Shown: piece by piece, positions 8,840 to 17,414 of the stretch | How the letters are laid out: each line of letters starts with the position of its first letter | Numbering within the stretch: position 1 is the first letter of the stretch | Assembly (NCBI RefSeq): GCF_016863175.1 | Contig: NZ_BOOJ01000022.1 | Location: 1-64,000 of the forward strand | Reading direction: 5' to 3' | From: Paraplanobispora siamensis | Lineage (GTDB): Bacteria; Actinomycetota; Actinomycetes; Streptosporangiales; Streptosporangiaceae | Length of the DNA stretch: 64,000 bases | Notes under the pieces: model-generated | What the model was told of the DNA's origin: nothing | The model's database searches: none | What the model saw: the letters and a program-made list of their open reading frames with translations, nothing else | Program-made: the position numbers and the translations under genes

Positions 8840-9262
8840 TCAGGCGTCGGCGTAGGCCACGTAACCGTTGAGCGCGAGGTCGAAGCCGTCGCGGTAGTGG
8901 CGGTAGGAGCGGTAGCAGGGGCGCCAGGCCGTACTGCCGCCGACTCCGGCCCTGGCCTCGCGGACGGCGTCGGGGACCCGGTCGGGACGCAGCAGCAGCC
9001 CGCCGCAGAGGTAGCGCGCCTCGGCCAGGACGGTGCAGGCGCCGGGGTCACCGGAGACGAAACGCCCGTGGCGCCAGCCGCTCTCCTCATCCCACACCAG
9101 CGCCTCGCCGCCGGTCAGGCGGATGGTGCCGGCCCGCGGGTCGCACGGCCCCGCCCACCAGTCCTCGACCTCGGCGCCCAGCGCCTCCACGACGCGGCGC
9201 AGATAGAAGACGGGCTGGTGGCGCCACTCGGCGGTGTACGGCTCGACATGCTTCACAGCCAC
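8840..9262 (-). CDS. DUF6292 family protein, copy 2
   Basis: 140 aa, paralogue of the protein at 6352-6744: EPYTAEWRHQPVFYLRRVVEALG, WW pair, and VWDEESGWRHGRFVSG all line up, followed by a Leu/Gly stretch (EARYLCGGLLLRPDRV) and the aromatic C-terminal helix. A much longer frame reaches 9583, but GTG 9262 is chosen because AGGAG lies 8 nt upstream and homology with copy 1 begins there. Function unknown; no secretion signal. It stands alone on the minus strand between two genes of the small membrane family, each on the plus strand. Confidence 0.75.
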   Translation of the reverse strand: MAVKHVEPYTAEWRHQPVFYLRRVVEALGAEVEDWWAGPCDPRAGTIRLTGGEALVWDEESGWRHGRFVSGDPGACTVLAEARYLCGGLLLRPDRVPDAVREARAGVGGSTAWRPCYRSYRHYRDGFDLALNGYVAYADA

Positions 9263-9545
9263 AACGGGCACTCCTTTGTGCCTTCGCGCACGATCTCGGA
9301 TCAGGTGCCCGCCCGGCACGGCCGCGGTCCGATCGCCGACGGCCCCCTCACACGGGAACGAGCACTCAGTGATCCTACTCACACCACCCGGATGCTCAGG
9401 CACAAACGGGAAGATCCGCTCCGGCGCGTCACAGGGGCCCGTTTGTTCGCTGAAATGTAATCCCCCGGTGACAACATATTCCGCCCGCCCTCCGTCTTTC
9501 TTATCAAGAACCTTCCCCGCCGGCGAGCCGAAGGGAGTGAGTCGG

Positions 9546-9668
9546 ATGATCGCGGTGATTCTCATCGTGTTGATGGTCGTCACCGTTGTGGGTTTCGAGC
9601 TGCTCCTCGGCTCGTACCCCCGGGCCGGTCAGGACGTCCCCGAGCAGGAGCGATCCGGCCTGTCTTGA
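9546..9668 (+). CDS. Very small single-pass membrane peptide
   Basis: 40 aa: a hydrophobic helix (MIAVILIVLMVVTVVGFELL) and a short hydrophilic tail. The ATG at 9546 is preceded by GGGAG at suitable distance, which is the main reason to believe it is expressed. It lies 51 bp before the paralogous membrane protein at 9720 in the same direction, separated by a 10-bp hairpin. No family recognised. Confidence 0.5.
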   Translation: MIAVILIVLMVVTVVGFELLLGSYPRAGQDVPEQERSGLS

Positions 9669-9681
9669 AACGCGGCGATAT

Positions 9682-9711
9682 CCGGGGAAGGGTTGAACAA
9701 GCCTTCCCCGG
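9682..9711 (+). promoter_or_regulatory. 10-bp hairpin abutting a ribosome binding site
   Basis: CCGGGGAAGG (9682-9691) and CCTTCCCCGG (9702-9711) form a perfect stem with a 10-nt loop. The right arm ends inside the GGAGG (9710-9714) that serves the ATG at 9720. It could be an attenuator/terminator for the 40-aa gene or could mask the SD. Confidence 0.5.
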
Positions 9712-9719
9712 AGGAGCGC

Positions 9720-10025
9720 ATGTGGATCGCGGCCGTGATAACAGCCGGAATCGTGCTCATCGTTTTTCTCGTCGTCCTCGTGCTTGTCGTGATCAGTATT
9801 CACGTCGAGGACAACCGCGCCTCGATCACGGGCCGCGCCCCGGGCTTCACGACGGCGGGCGCCCGGCGCCTGCTCGGAGTGAAGGTCGATCACAGCACCT
9901 GCCGCAGAAGACCCCGGGACGCGTGCCCGCTCTGCCTTCACCTCATGCGGCAGACGGAGCAGCCGGACACTCCCGACCCGCGCGGGTTCCCGAAGGCACA
10001 GCCGGACGAGATCATCGGGGACTAA
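9720..10025 (+). CDS. Small one-helix membrane protein with Cys-containing tail, copy 2
   Basis: 101 aa. ATG 9720 is chosen over a TTG at 9693 because GGAGG is 5 nt upstream and because the protein then begins MWIAAVITAG, matching the V-W start of copy 1 at 8526. A long hydrophobic helix (about 2-27) leads into ISIHVEDNRASITGRAPG, TAGARRLLGVKVDHSTC and DACPLCLHL, the same motif order as copy 1. The tail is longer (QPDTPDPRGFPKAQPDEIIGD). Function unknown. The DUF2269-like gene starts 10 bp downstream. Confidence 0.7.
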   Translation: MWIAAVITAGIVLIVFLVVLVLVVISIHVEDNRASITGRAPGFTTAGARRLLGVKVDHSTCRRRPRDACPLCLHLMRQTEQPDTPDPRGFPKAQPDEIIGD

Positions 10026-10035
10026 TCTCAGGCGC

Positions 10036-10461
10036 ATGACAGACCTGCTGCTCTGGCTGCACATCGGCTTTGCGATCTTCGCCCTGGGACCGGTCACCGC
10101 CGCGACCGTGTCCACCCCGCGGTTCATCCGCGCCCAGAACGTCGACGTCCTGCGCTATCTGCACAGGACGACGCGTGCCTACGCCATCGCCGGCGTCGGC
10201 GTCTTCCTGTTCGGCGCGCTCCTCGGCCGGGAGTATCTCGGCAGGCCGTACCTGTCGGTCTCCATGACCCTCTTCATCGTCGCCGCCGTGCTCCTGTTCA
10301 TCGTGGAACGCGACCAGCGCACCGCCATCCGGGTCCTCTCCAACGAGAACCCGGACGACGACGCCAAGGTCCAGACCGGCCGCATCGCCATGCTCTCCGG
10401 ACTGATCTCCCTGATCTGGCTGGTCATCCTCGTGCTGATGGTCTGGGGCGACCCCGTTTAA
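10036..10461 (+). CDS. DUF2269-like integral membrane protein
   Basis: 141 aa with four predicted transmembrane helices (about 3-25, 49-66, 74-90, 118-137). It resembles small predicted membrane proteins of the DUF2269 group, whose role is unknown. The loop between helices 3 and 4 is charged (ERDQRTAIRVLSNENPDDDAKVQTGR). It follows the small membrane protein by 10 bp, so the two are probably one operon. Confidence 0.7.
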   Translation: MTDLLLWLHIGFAIFALGPVTAATVSTPRFIRAQNVDVLRYLHRTTRAYAIAGVGVFLFGALLGREYLGRPYLSVSMTLFIVAAVLLFIVERDQRTAIRVLSNENPDDDAKVQTGRIAMLSGLISLIWLVILVLMVWGDPV

Positions 10462-10473
10462 CCGCGTTTTCCG

Positions 10474-10539
10474 CCGTCACGGCCCCCCGCGAGGGGGCGC
10501 CGGGGAACCAGCCGAGGAACGCCCGCAGCCCCGTGACGG
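10474..10539. terminator. Nested inverted repeats between convergent genes
   Basis: An inner hairpin GCCCCC / GGGGGC (10482-10498) lies beside an outer pair CCGTCACGG (10474-10482) and CCGTGACGG (10531-10539). It sits between the DUF2269-like gene and metB, which converge, so it could end transcription from both sides. Confidence 0.5.
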
Positions 10540-10589
10540 GGGCGGGAGCCGGACCAAGCCGCCTCCGAACCGCGACGCGCCAGCGTCGC

Positions 10590-11729
10590 CTAAGACAAAG
10601 CCTGGGTGAGGTCCGCCAGGAGGTCGTCGATCGACTCGATGCCGACCGACAGGCGGACCAGGTCGCCGGGGACCTCCAGGGGCGAGCCGGCGGCCGAGGC
10701 GTGGGTCATGCGCCCGGGGTGCTCGATCAGCGACTCCACGCCGCCGAGCGACTCGCCCAGCGTGAAGAGCTTGGCCCGGTTGCAGATCTCGACCGCCTGG
10801 GCCTCACCGCCCGCGACCCGGAAGGAGACCATGCCGCCGAAGCGCCTCATCTGCTTGGCCGCGATCTCGTGACCCGGGTGCTCGGGCATGCCCGGGTAGA
10901 GCACCGAGATCACCTTGGGGTGGGCGAGCAGGAGGTCGACCACCCGCTCGGCGTTGTCGCAGTGGCGCTCCATCCGCACCGCCAGCGTCTTGAGGCCGCG
11001 CAGCGTCAGCCACGCGTCGAACGGGCCGGCCACCGCGCCCATCGCGTTCTGGTGGAAGGCGAGCTGCTCGCCCAGCTCCGGGTCCGCCGCGACGAGCGCG
11101 CCGCCGACCACGTCGGAGTGGCCGCCCACGTACTTCGTGGTGGAGTGGACCACGATGTCGGCGCCCAGCGCCAGCGGCTGCTGGAGGTACGGCGAGGCGA
11201 AGGTGTTGTCCACCACCAGCAGGGCCCCGCAGTCGTGGGCGAGCTCGGCCAGGGCCGCGATGTCGGAGACGCCGAGCAGCGGGTTGGTGGGCGTCTCCAC
11301 CCAGATGATCTTCGTCTTCGGCGTGATGGCGGCGCCCACCGCGTTCATGTTGTCCAGCGCCACGGGGTCGTAGTGCAGCCCCCAGCGCTCGTGCACCTTG
11401 GCGAACAGCCGGTAGGTGCCGCCGTAGGCGTCGTTCGGGATGATCACGTGGTCGCCCGGCTTGCAGACCGTGCGCAGCACGGTGTCCTCGGCCGCCAGAC
11501 CCGAGGCGAAGGCCAGGCCCCGGGCGCCGCCCTCGACGGCGGCCATGGCCTCCTCCAGGGCGGTCCTGGTCGGGTTGGCCGACCGGCTGTACTCGTAACC
11601 GGAACGCAGCCCGCCCACGCCGTCCTGCTTGTATGTGGACACCGCGTAGATCGGGGGCACGACGGCCCCGGTGTGGGGGTCGGCCTCCTGACCGGCGTGG
11701 ATGGCCAGGGTCTCGAATCCTTCAGTCAT
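10590..11729 (-). CDS. metB: Cystathionine gamma-synthase/gamma-lyase (PLP enzyme)
   Basis: 379 aa, Cys/Met metabolism PLP family, cytoplasmic tetramer. It either joins O-succinyl/acetyl-homoserine to cysteine, or cleaves cystathionine. The PLP lysine is K199 in HSTTKYVGGHSD; YSRSANPTR (47-55) and the phosphate-binding SGLAAE (76-81) are present. The longer frame upstream is low-complexity repeat sequence, so ATG 11729 (MTEGFETLAIHAGQ) is the start. With cystathionine beta-synthase 1.7 kb away, a role in homocysteine-to-cysteine reverse transsulfuration is likely. The metB/cbs proximity is as in M. tuberculosis Rv1077-Rv1079. Sequence alone does not settle synthase versus lyase. Confidence 0.9.
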   Translation of the reverse strand: MTEGFETLAIHAGQEADPHTGAVVPPIYAVSTYKQDGVGGLRSGYEYSRSANPTRTALEEAMAAVEGGARGLAFASGLAAEDTVLRTVCKPGDHVIIPNDAYGGTYRLFAKVHERWGLHYDPVALDNMNAVGAAITPKTKIIWVETPTNPLLGVSDIAALAELAHDCGALLVVDNTFASPYLQQPLALGADIVVHSTTKYVGGHSDVVGGALVAADPELGEQLAFHQNAMGAVAGPFDAWLTLRGLKTLAVRMERHCDNAERVVDLLLAHPKVISVLYPGMPEHPGHEIAAKQMRRFGGMVSFRVAGGEAQAVEICNRAKLFTLGESLGGVESLIEHPGRMTHASAAGSPLEVPGDLVRLSVGIESIDDLLADLTQALS

Positions 11730-11800
11730 ACGGCCAACGCTACTCCGCCCCGCGCCCCGTGGAGGTGGGGCGCCCCGCGGCACGGCCCCGGACCGCGGCG

Positions 11801-11836
11801 CCCGCCGCATCCCCCGCCGCATCCCCCGCCGCATGC
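11801..11836. repeat. 12-bp tandem repeat, three copies
   Basis: Unit CCCGCCGCATCC, copies at 11801, 11813 and 11825 (the last with one change). It lies between the metB start and the end of the upstream small membrane protein gene. Confidence 0.75.
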
Positions 11837-11851
11837 ATCCCCGTCCCGGCG

Positions 11852-12088
11852 TCAGGCGGCCTGCGAGCGGCGCTGCCCGCCGTGGTCCGGCCGCAGCGGC
11901 ACCACGTCGGCCTCCGCGGCCTCCGCGGCGCCGTTCCCGGCCGGTACCCGCGGGACCCGGATGTGGCGGCCGCTGCCGCCCCGGGCGTCCTCCCCGTTGA
12001 TGCGCGACAGCAGAACCGGGTCGGCGAGCGTCAGAGACACCACGACGACGAGCCCGACGGCCAGGAGCACGATCCCGATGACAGTCAT
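11852..12088 (-). CDS. Small single-pass membrane protein
   Basis: 78 aa. ATG 12088 follows GGGGAGAGG. One N-terminal helix (about 2-23, VIGIVLLAVGLVVVVSLTLA) and a hydrophilic tail rich in Arg/Gly/Ala ending QRRSQAA. It is like the other one-helix proteins at 8.5-10 kb in size and layout, but the HVDH/Cys motifs are absent, so I do not count it as a third paralogue. Unknown family. Confidence 0.55.
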   Translation of the reverse strand: MTVIGIVLLAVGLVVVVSLTLADPVLLSRINGEDARGGSGRHIRVPRVPAGNGAAEAAEADVVPLRPDHGGQRRSQAA

Positions 12089-12226
12089 TTCCCTCTCCCC
12101 TTCGACGTGTCCAGCATCGCTCCCGGGGCCCTCGCCGTACCTCCGCTGAACGACCGGTTCGGAACCGGACGACTCAGCCGATCGGCTGATATACCGCCTC
12201 AACCGTGGGGATTAGGCTCAACTGCC

Positions 12227-13390
12227 GTGGGGGAAACGAACCGGCTCGTCTACTGGATCCAGCGGCTCAGCGAGATCGCTCTGATCGGCTGGCTCGGACT
12301 GCTGTTCCTGCTGGACGTGGCGGTGACCGTCTCGCTCAACTCGGCGGGCGCGCAGTTCCTGGCCCTGATCCCCGGAGGTTACGGGATCTACGCGGTGCTG
12401 CGCCGCCGCCGCAGCCGCGTCCGGCCCTTCGTGATCACGCTGGCGCTGTCGTTCACGGCCACCGTCGCCATCGGGATGACCGGCGGCGGCGTCCCCGGAT
12501 TCGCCGAGACGGGAGCCCTGCTCATCCTGACCATCGGCGGCCTGCGCTGGATCGAGCCGATCAGGAACGCCGCGCTGTTCTCCCTGGTCTCGATGTTCGT
12601 CCTGGAGTCGGCCGCCGCCCGGATCGGTGAGAGCGAGGGCGCCCTCGCCGCCAGCTTCCTCGTCTTCATCGGCTGGTCCGTCGCCGCCGGCATCGGCGCC
12701 TACCTCCGCTTCCAGCTGGAGCGCCGCAAGGAGGCCGTCGACTCGGTACGGCGCACCGAGCGCCTGGAGCTGGCCAGGGAGCTGCACGACCTCGTCGCCC
12801 ACCACATCACCGGGATCGTGGTCCAGGCCCAGGCCGCCCGGGTCGTCGCCGAGCAGAAGCCCGAGGCCGTCCTGCCCGCGCTCGACGCGATCGCCGGCGC
12901 CGGGGCCGACGCCCTGACCTCGATGCGCCGCCTGGTGAGCGTCCTGCGGGCCGAGGACGAGGCGGCGCGCTCCCCGGGCACGCGCCTGTCGGACATGCGC
13001 CTGCTCGTGGAGCGCTTCTCGGCCGGCGGCCCGCAGGTGGCCTTCGACGTCGGCCAGGGCATCACCGACGACACCCTGGACCCGGAGGTGCTGACCACCC
13101 TGCACCGCGTCCTGCAGGAGTCCCTGACGAACGTGCGCCGCCACGCCCCGGGCACCGGCTGGGTGGAGGCCGACCTCCACCTGCTGGAGGGCAGCGTACG
13201 GCTGCGCGTGCGCAACTACGGCTCGGCCTCCGACTCCAGGATCTCCAGCCTCGGCGGCGGCTTCGGGCTGGTCGGCATGGCCGAGCGCGTCCAGGCGCTC
13301 GGCGGCCGCCTCATCGCCGGTCCCACCCCCGAGGGGGCGTGGGAGGTCTTCGCCGAACTGCCCGTCAAGGACGGCCGCCCCGCCTCCTGA
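12227..13390 (+). CDS. NarL-type sensor histidine kinase, orphan
   Basis: 387 aa. Several transmembrane helices (about 12-145), a short coiled linker (ERRKEAVDSVRRTERLELA), a HisKA_3 dimerisation domain with phospho-acceptor H187 in ELHDLVAHH, then an HATPase_c domain with N-box QESLTNVRRHA and G-box GGGFGLVGMAERV. Such kinases signal to LuxR/NarL response regulators, usually encoded next door; here none is adjacent and the neighbour on the other side is cbs, convergent with a 3-bp gap. GTG 12227 is the start. The signal sensed is unknown. Confidence 0.85.
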   Translation: MGETNRLVYWIQRLSEIALIGWLGLLFLLDVAVTVSLNSAGAQFLALIPGGYGIYAVLRRRRSRVRPFVITLALSFTATVAIGMTGGGVPGFAETGALLILTIGGLRWIEPIRNAALFSLVSMFVLESAAARIGESEGALAASFLVFIGWSVAAGIGAYLRFQLERRKEAVDSVRRTERLELARELHDLVAHHITGIVVQAQAARVVAEQKPEAVLPALDAIAGAGADALTSMRRLVSVLRAEDEAARSPGTRLSDMRLLVERFSAGGPQVAFDVGQGITDDTLDPEVLTTLHRVLQESLTNVRRHAPGTGWVEADLHLLEGSVRLRVRNYGSASDSRISSLGGGFGLVGMAERVQALGGRLIAGPTPEGAWEVFAELPVKDGRPAS

Positions 13391-13393
13391 GCG

Positions 13394-14764
13394 TCAGTGG
13401 TTCGCCAGGAAGGCCAGCAGGTCCTGGCGGGTGAGCAGGCCGACGGGCTTGCCGTCGTCGAGGACCACCGCGGCGTCGGCCTTCTCCAGGGCCTCCACCG
13501 CGTTGGCGATGGGCTCGCCCGCGCCGATCATGGGAAGCGGCTGGGACATGTGGTCGGACAGCGGGTCCTGCGGGCGCACCCGGCCCCGGTAGAGGGCGTC
13601 GAGCAGGTCGCGTTCCACGATCGAGCCGACCACCTCGGCCGCCATGACCGGCGGCTCCTCCTTCATCACCGGCAGCTGCGAGACGCCGTACTCGCGCATG
13701 ATCGAGATGGCCGTGTCCACCGACTCGTGCGGGTGGGTGTGCACGAACTCCGGCAGGCCCGAGCCCTTGCGGCTCAGCACGTCCTTGACCAGGCCCTCCT
13801 CGGAGGAGGTGGTCAGGAAGCCGTAGTCGGCCATCCACTCGTCGTTGAAGATCTTCGACAGGTAGCCGCGGCCGCCGTCGGGCAGCAGCACCACGACCAC
13901 GTCGTCCGGCCCGGCCTTCTGAGCCACGCGCAGGGCGGCGACCGTGGCCATGCCGCAGGAGCCGCCCACCAGCAGCGCCTCCTCGCGGGCCAGCCGCCGG
14001 GTCATGCCGAAGGAGTCCTTGTCGGAGACCGCGATGATCTCGTCGCAGATCGTGGTGTCGTAGGTGGCCGGCCAGATGTCCTCGCCGACGCCCTCGACCA
14101 GGTACGGCCGGCCGCTCCCGCCGGAGTAGACCGAGCCCTCCGGGTCGGCGCCGATGACCTTCACCCGGCCGTCGGAGACCTCCTTGAGATAGCGGCCGGC
14201 GCCGCTGATCGTGCCGCCGGTGCCGACGCCCGCGACGAAGTGGGTGATCCGCCCCTCGGTCTGCTCCCAGATCTCCGGACCGGTGGAGTAATAGTGACTC
14301 TCCGGGTTATTGGGATTGGAATACTGGTCGGGCTTCCAGGCGTTCGGCGTCTCCCTGGCCAGCCGGTCGGAGACCGAATAGTAGGAGTTCGGATGGTCGG
14401 GGGAGACGGCGGTGGGGCAGACCACGACCTCGGCGCCGTAGGCCCGCAGTACCGCGATCTTGTCCTGGGCGACCTTGTCCGGTACGACGAACAGGCACTT
14501 GTACCCGCGCTGCTGGGCCACGATGGCCAGCCCGACGCCGGTGTTGCCGGAGGTCGGCTCCACGATCGTGCCGCCCGGGCGCAGCTCGCCCGACTTCTCC
14601 GCCGCGTCGATCATCCGGACCGCGATGCGGTCCTTCACCGAGCCGCCGGGGTTGAAGTACTCGACCTTGGCGAGCACCTGGGCGGGGGTTCCCGCCGTCA
14701 CCTTGCGCAGTCTGACGAGCGGGGTGTTGCCCATCAGATCCACGAGCGAGTCATATACGCGCAT
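13394..14764 (-). CDS. cbs: Cystathionine beta-synthase
   Basis: 456 aa, PLP fold II enzyme plus a C-terminal CBS-domain pair. It condenses homocysteine with serine (or O-acetylserine). The Schiff-base lysine is K44 (NPGGSVKDR), the phosphate loop is SGNTG (72-76), and GTGGT is the second PLP contact. The two CBS domains lie at about 325-456. There is no N-terminal haem domain, as in mycobacteria. ATG 14764 (MRVYDSLVDLMGNTPLVRL) matches the mycobacterial start; a GTG at 14776 would overlap the SD GAGGTGA. With metB it supplies a transsulfuration route. Confidence 0.95.
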   Translation of the reverse strand: MRVYDSLVDLMGNTPLVRLRKVTAGTPAQVLAKVEYFNPGGSVKDRIAVRMIDAAEKSGELRPGGTIVEPTSGNTGVGLAIVAQQRGYKCLFVVPDKVAQDKIAVLRAYGAEVVVCPTAVSPDHPNSYYSVSDRLARETPNAWKPDQYSNPNNPESHYYSTGPEIWEQTEGRITHFVAGVGTGGTISGAGRYLKEVSDGRVKVIGADPEGSVYSGGSGRPYLVEGVGEDIWPATYDTTICDEIIAVSDKDSFGMTRRLAREEALLVGGSCGMATVAALRVAQKAGPDDVVVVLLPDGGRGYLSKIFNDEWMADYGFLTTSSEEGLVKDVLSRKGSGLPEFVHTHPHESVDTAISIMREYGVSQLPVMKEEPPVMAAEVVGSIVERDLLDALYRGRVRPQDPLSDHMSQPLPMIGAGEPIANAVEALEKADAAVVLDDGKPVGLLTRQDLLAFLANH

Positions 14765-14935
14765 CGCGACGATCACCTCGAATTACCAAAGCTGGGTCAG
14801 CTTGTCGTGTGCGAAGCCACGGTCTCCCGAAGGTCGCCGGGACGCGGCTGGTTCTGTATAACAAACGCTACCGCCGAGCCGCAGTGACGAAGATGATCCG
14901 GTCGATCCCTGACGAACCGAGAAAGGTGACACGAC

Positions 14936-15910
14936 GTGATCTGGACACCCGGGGTGGCCCGGACCGCGCGGCGCATCGCGGCCGCCGCGGCCCTGGGGGG
15001 CGGCGGGATAACCATGCTCGGTGTGGCGACCTACGGGCTCCTGTACGCCGAGGGCATGATGGCCCGCCGGACGATCGGGCGCCCGCACGGCATGGAGGGG
15101 CCGCCCTCCGACGGTGTCTACGGCGACTTCGAGGGCGAGCCGATCGGGCTGGCCATGCTCGGTGACTCGACCTCCGTGGGACTGGGCATGACCGACCCCG
15201 CCGACACCCCGGGCGTGCTCATCGCGTGCGGCCTGGCCGCCGTGGCCGAGCGTCCGGTGCGGCTCACCGTGGCCGGCGTGTCGGGGGCGTCCTCGGCCGA
15301 GCTCGGCGACCAGGTGGACAAGGCGCTCAGGGCCCGGCCGGACGTCGCGGTCGTCTTCGTCGGCAGCAACGACATCACCACCCAGACTCCCCCGGCGCAG
15401 GCCGTACGACACCTGCAGAAGGCCGTGCGGCGGTTGCGGGAGGGCGGGGCGGAGGTGGTCGTGGGCACCTGCCCGGACCTCGGCTCGGTCCGGCCGATCG
15501 CGCAGCCGCTGCGCTGGGTGACCCGCCGCTGGAGCCGGCAGCTGGCCGCCGCGCAGACCGTCGGGGTCATCGAGGCGGGCGGGCGGACGGTGGCGTTCGC
15601 GGACCTGCTGGGGCCCGAATTCGAGACGAACCCGGGCGAGATGTTCGGACCCGACCGTTACCACCCATCTCGCCAAGGTTACCTACAGGCCGCTTACGCG
15701 GTGCTACCGTCTGTTTGCATCGCGTTGGAGTTGTGGCCCCAGCAGCAGCCCGTGCGCGGTGAATCGATCTACATTGCGGCGGCCAGAGCCGCGGAGGAGC
15801 CCGGCGCCGAGGTGTCCGCGACCCGCGTCGCCGGTCGAGCAACGGGGCCCCACGGACGGTGGGTGACGCTGCTCCGCCGGCGGACCGGGGCGCTGCCTCA
15901 CGACGTCTGA
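14936..15910 (+). CDS. Exported or membrane-anchored SGNH/GDSL hydrolase
   Basis: 324 aa. An N-terminal hydrophobic segment (about 13-38) suggests export or anchoring. Catalytic motifs: GDSTSVG with nucleophile S78, GSND at 143-146, and D240-H243 in GPDRYHPS, so the SGNH set is complete apart from a typical block-II Gly, which I place at GVSGAS. The family hydrolyses esters (lipase or deacetylase-like). GTG 14936 has AAAGGTGA upstream. It is divergent from cbs; M. tuberculosis has the exported Rv1075c in the same neighbourhood. The C-terminal 60 residues after the last motif are low in similarity to other SGNH proteins. Confidence 0.85.
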   Translation: MIWTPGVARTARRIAAAAALGGGGITMLGVATYGLLYAEGMMARRTIGRPHGMEGPPSDGVYGDFEGEPIGLAMLGDSTSVGLGMTDPADTPGVLIACGLAAVAERPVRLTVAGVSGASSAELGDQVDKALRARPDVAVVFVGSNDITTQTPPAQAVRHLQKAVRRLREGGAEVVVGTCPDLGSVRPIAQPLRWVTRRWSRQLAAAQTVGVIEAGGRTVAFADLLGPEFETNPGEMFGPDRYHPSRQGYLQAAYAVLPSVCIALELWPQQQPVRGESIYIAAARAAEEPGAEVSATRVAGRATGPHGRWVTLLRRRTGALPHDV

Positions 15911-15962
15911 GTTCGACCACACTCCGCGGTGACGCCGTCACGCCTCGCCTCATTGGAGTGCA

Positions 15963-17312
15963 ATGCCTGCGATCCGGCCCCACGCGAAACCGGCCCTGGT
16001 GCTCGCCGGAGCCCTGGCCATGGCCGGCTGCTCCGGCAGCGAAGCGGCCACCCAGGAGTACCCCACCTGGCACAACACCGACGTGAGCACGGTCAGCCGC
16101 ACCGTCACCGGGGGCGGCGTCGCCATGGCGACGTCCATGAAGCCCGACGGGACGCTGGAAGCCGTGGCCCTCGACCTCGACTCCGGCAAGAAGCTGTGGG
16201 CCGCCCCCACGACCATGGTCGGCCGCCTGCCCGGGATGGGGGTGCCCGCCCCGGCGATCGTCGAGACCGGCGGGGGCCGGGCCGTCGCGGCCTCCGTCGA
16301 CCCGTTCCGCAAGGGCCGCTGGCACGGCAGGCTCGTCGCCAGGGACGCCAGGACCGGCGCCCGCAAGTGGACCCGCCCGGTCCACTCCACCTTCGGGCCG
16401 CAGCAGTGCGGCGCGTTCGTCTGCATGTCCGAGCACACCGCGCTCTCGGCCGCCCGCGTCGTCGTGCTCGACCCGGCCACCGGAGAGGTCCGGTGGAAGA
16501 TCCCGGGCATCGCGGAGGTGCAGTGGTCCGACGCCTCGCGCGTGGTGTTCCTGCGGCTGGCCCGCAACCCCGTCCTGGAGGCCTACGAGCTGAAGACCGG
16601 CAAGGTCGTCTGGCAGCAGCGGGTCGAGCGCGCCCTCGGCGCCGGGGTGGACATGTCGGGCGGCTGGGCCTTCGGCGCCACCGGCGAGGACCTCGTCGGC
16701 TACGTCGCGCCGTACACCAACCCCAGGACGAAGAAGGTCTCCGCCTTCGGGATGTTCTCCCTCAAGCTCTCCGACGGCACCGTCAACTGGATGCGCCCCT
16801 CGGTGGTGCGCGTCTATCCCAGCGGCAGCCCCGGCTACGCCCCGGTGGTCCGCCCGGTGGACCAGCAGGGCCGCTACGGCGGGTTCGCCCGCCTCGACCC
16901 CGGGACCGGCCGCGTCATCGGCCAGATCCCCGCGGGCCAGGTACCGGTCTCCGGATGGTGGCTGGCCTTCCCCTCGCGGATGGAGAAGATCGGTTTCCTG
17001 CGGCACAGCGGCTCCGGGACCACCTTCGACCTGGTCACCGGCCGGGAGCTGCCGATCGAGGAGGAGCGGGGCTGGTCCTTCTGCGTCACCGACCCCAAGC
17101 CGCTCGCGCTCAGGGGGCAGAGTCCCGGCTTCTACTCGGTGGCCTCGCTGTGCGAGTTCGACCTCGCCAAGGGCAAGCGGCTGCCCGGCTCGGCCACCCC
17201 GCCCGGGTGGTTCACCGGCAGCCACGGCGGCTGGCGGATCTGGCGCGACGAGAAGGGCGGGCTGCACGGCGTCAACGACGCCACCATCACCTCCCCCGGC
17301 ATGTACGGCTAG
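15963..17312 (+). CDS. PQQ-like beta-propeller lipoprotein
   Basis: 449 aa. A lipoprotein signal (about 1-22, ending LAMAGC) predicts lipid anchoring on the outer face of the membrane. The rest shows repeated blades of the WxxxxxTG-x-V/x-W kind (SGKKLW, ARKWTRPV, TGEVRWKIPG, TGKVVWQQRV), typical of PQQ-binding-like propellers of unknown ligand. It lacks clear PQQ-binding residues, so a structural or binding role is as likely as catalysis. It lies 52 bp after the SGNH gene in the same direction and ends in a strong terminator. Confidence 0.8.
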   Translation: MPAIRPHAKPALVLAGALAMAGCSGSEAATQEYPTWHNTDVSTVSRTVTGGGVAMATSMKPDGTLEAVALDLDSGKKLWAAPTTMVGRLPGMGVPAPAIVETGGGRAVAASVDPFRKGRWHGRLVARDARTGARKWTRPVHSTFGPQQCGAFVCMSEHTALSAARVVVLDPATGEVRWKIPGIAEVQWSDASRVVFLRLARNPVLEAYELKTGKVVWQQRVERALGAGVDMSGGWAFGATGEDLVGYVAPYTNPRTKKVSAFGMFSLKLSDGTVNWMRPSVVRVYPSGSPGYAPVVRPVDQQGRYGGFARLDPGTGRVIGQIPAGQVPVSGWWLAFPSRMEKIGFLRHSGSGTTFDLVTGRELPIEEERGWSFCVTDPKPLALRGQSPGFYSVASLCEFDLAKGKRLPGSATPPGWFTGSHGGWRIWRDEKGGLHGVNDATITSPGMYG

Positions 17313-17334
17313 CGGAGGGCCTCACTTGTGCCAC

Positions 17335-17360
17335 GGTCCCGCCGTACGGTGGGACCTTTT
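17335..17360 (+). terminator. Intrinsic terminator
   Basis: GGTCCCGCC-GTAC-GGTGGGACC followed by TTTT, 22 bp after the lipoprotein stop. A textbook Rho-independent terminator for the + strand. Confidence 0.85.
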
Positions 17361-17414
17361 GGCATTCCGTAACAAAGTTCTGTTTCTTCCACCCCCGGGT
17401 CGTGGCTTCGGACC

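Noticed and set aside
11730-11850. SAM riboswitch before metB
   Set aside because: No S-box-like stems; only tandem repeats are visible.
11852-12088. Third paralogue of the Cys-tail membrane family
   Set aside because: Same size and one helix, but lacks the HVDH and Cys motifs.
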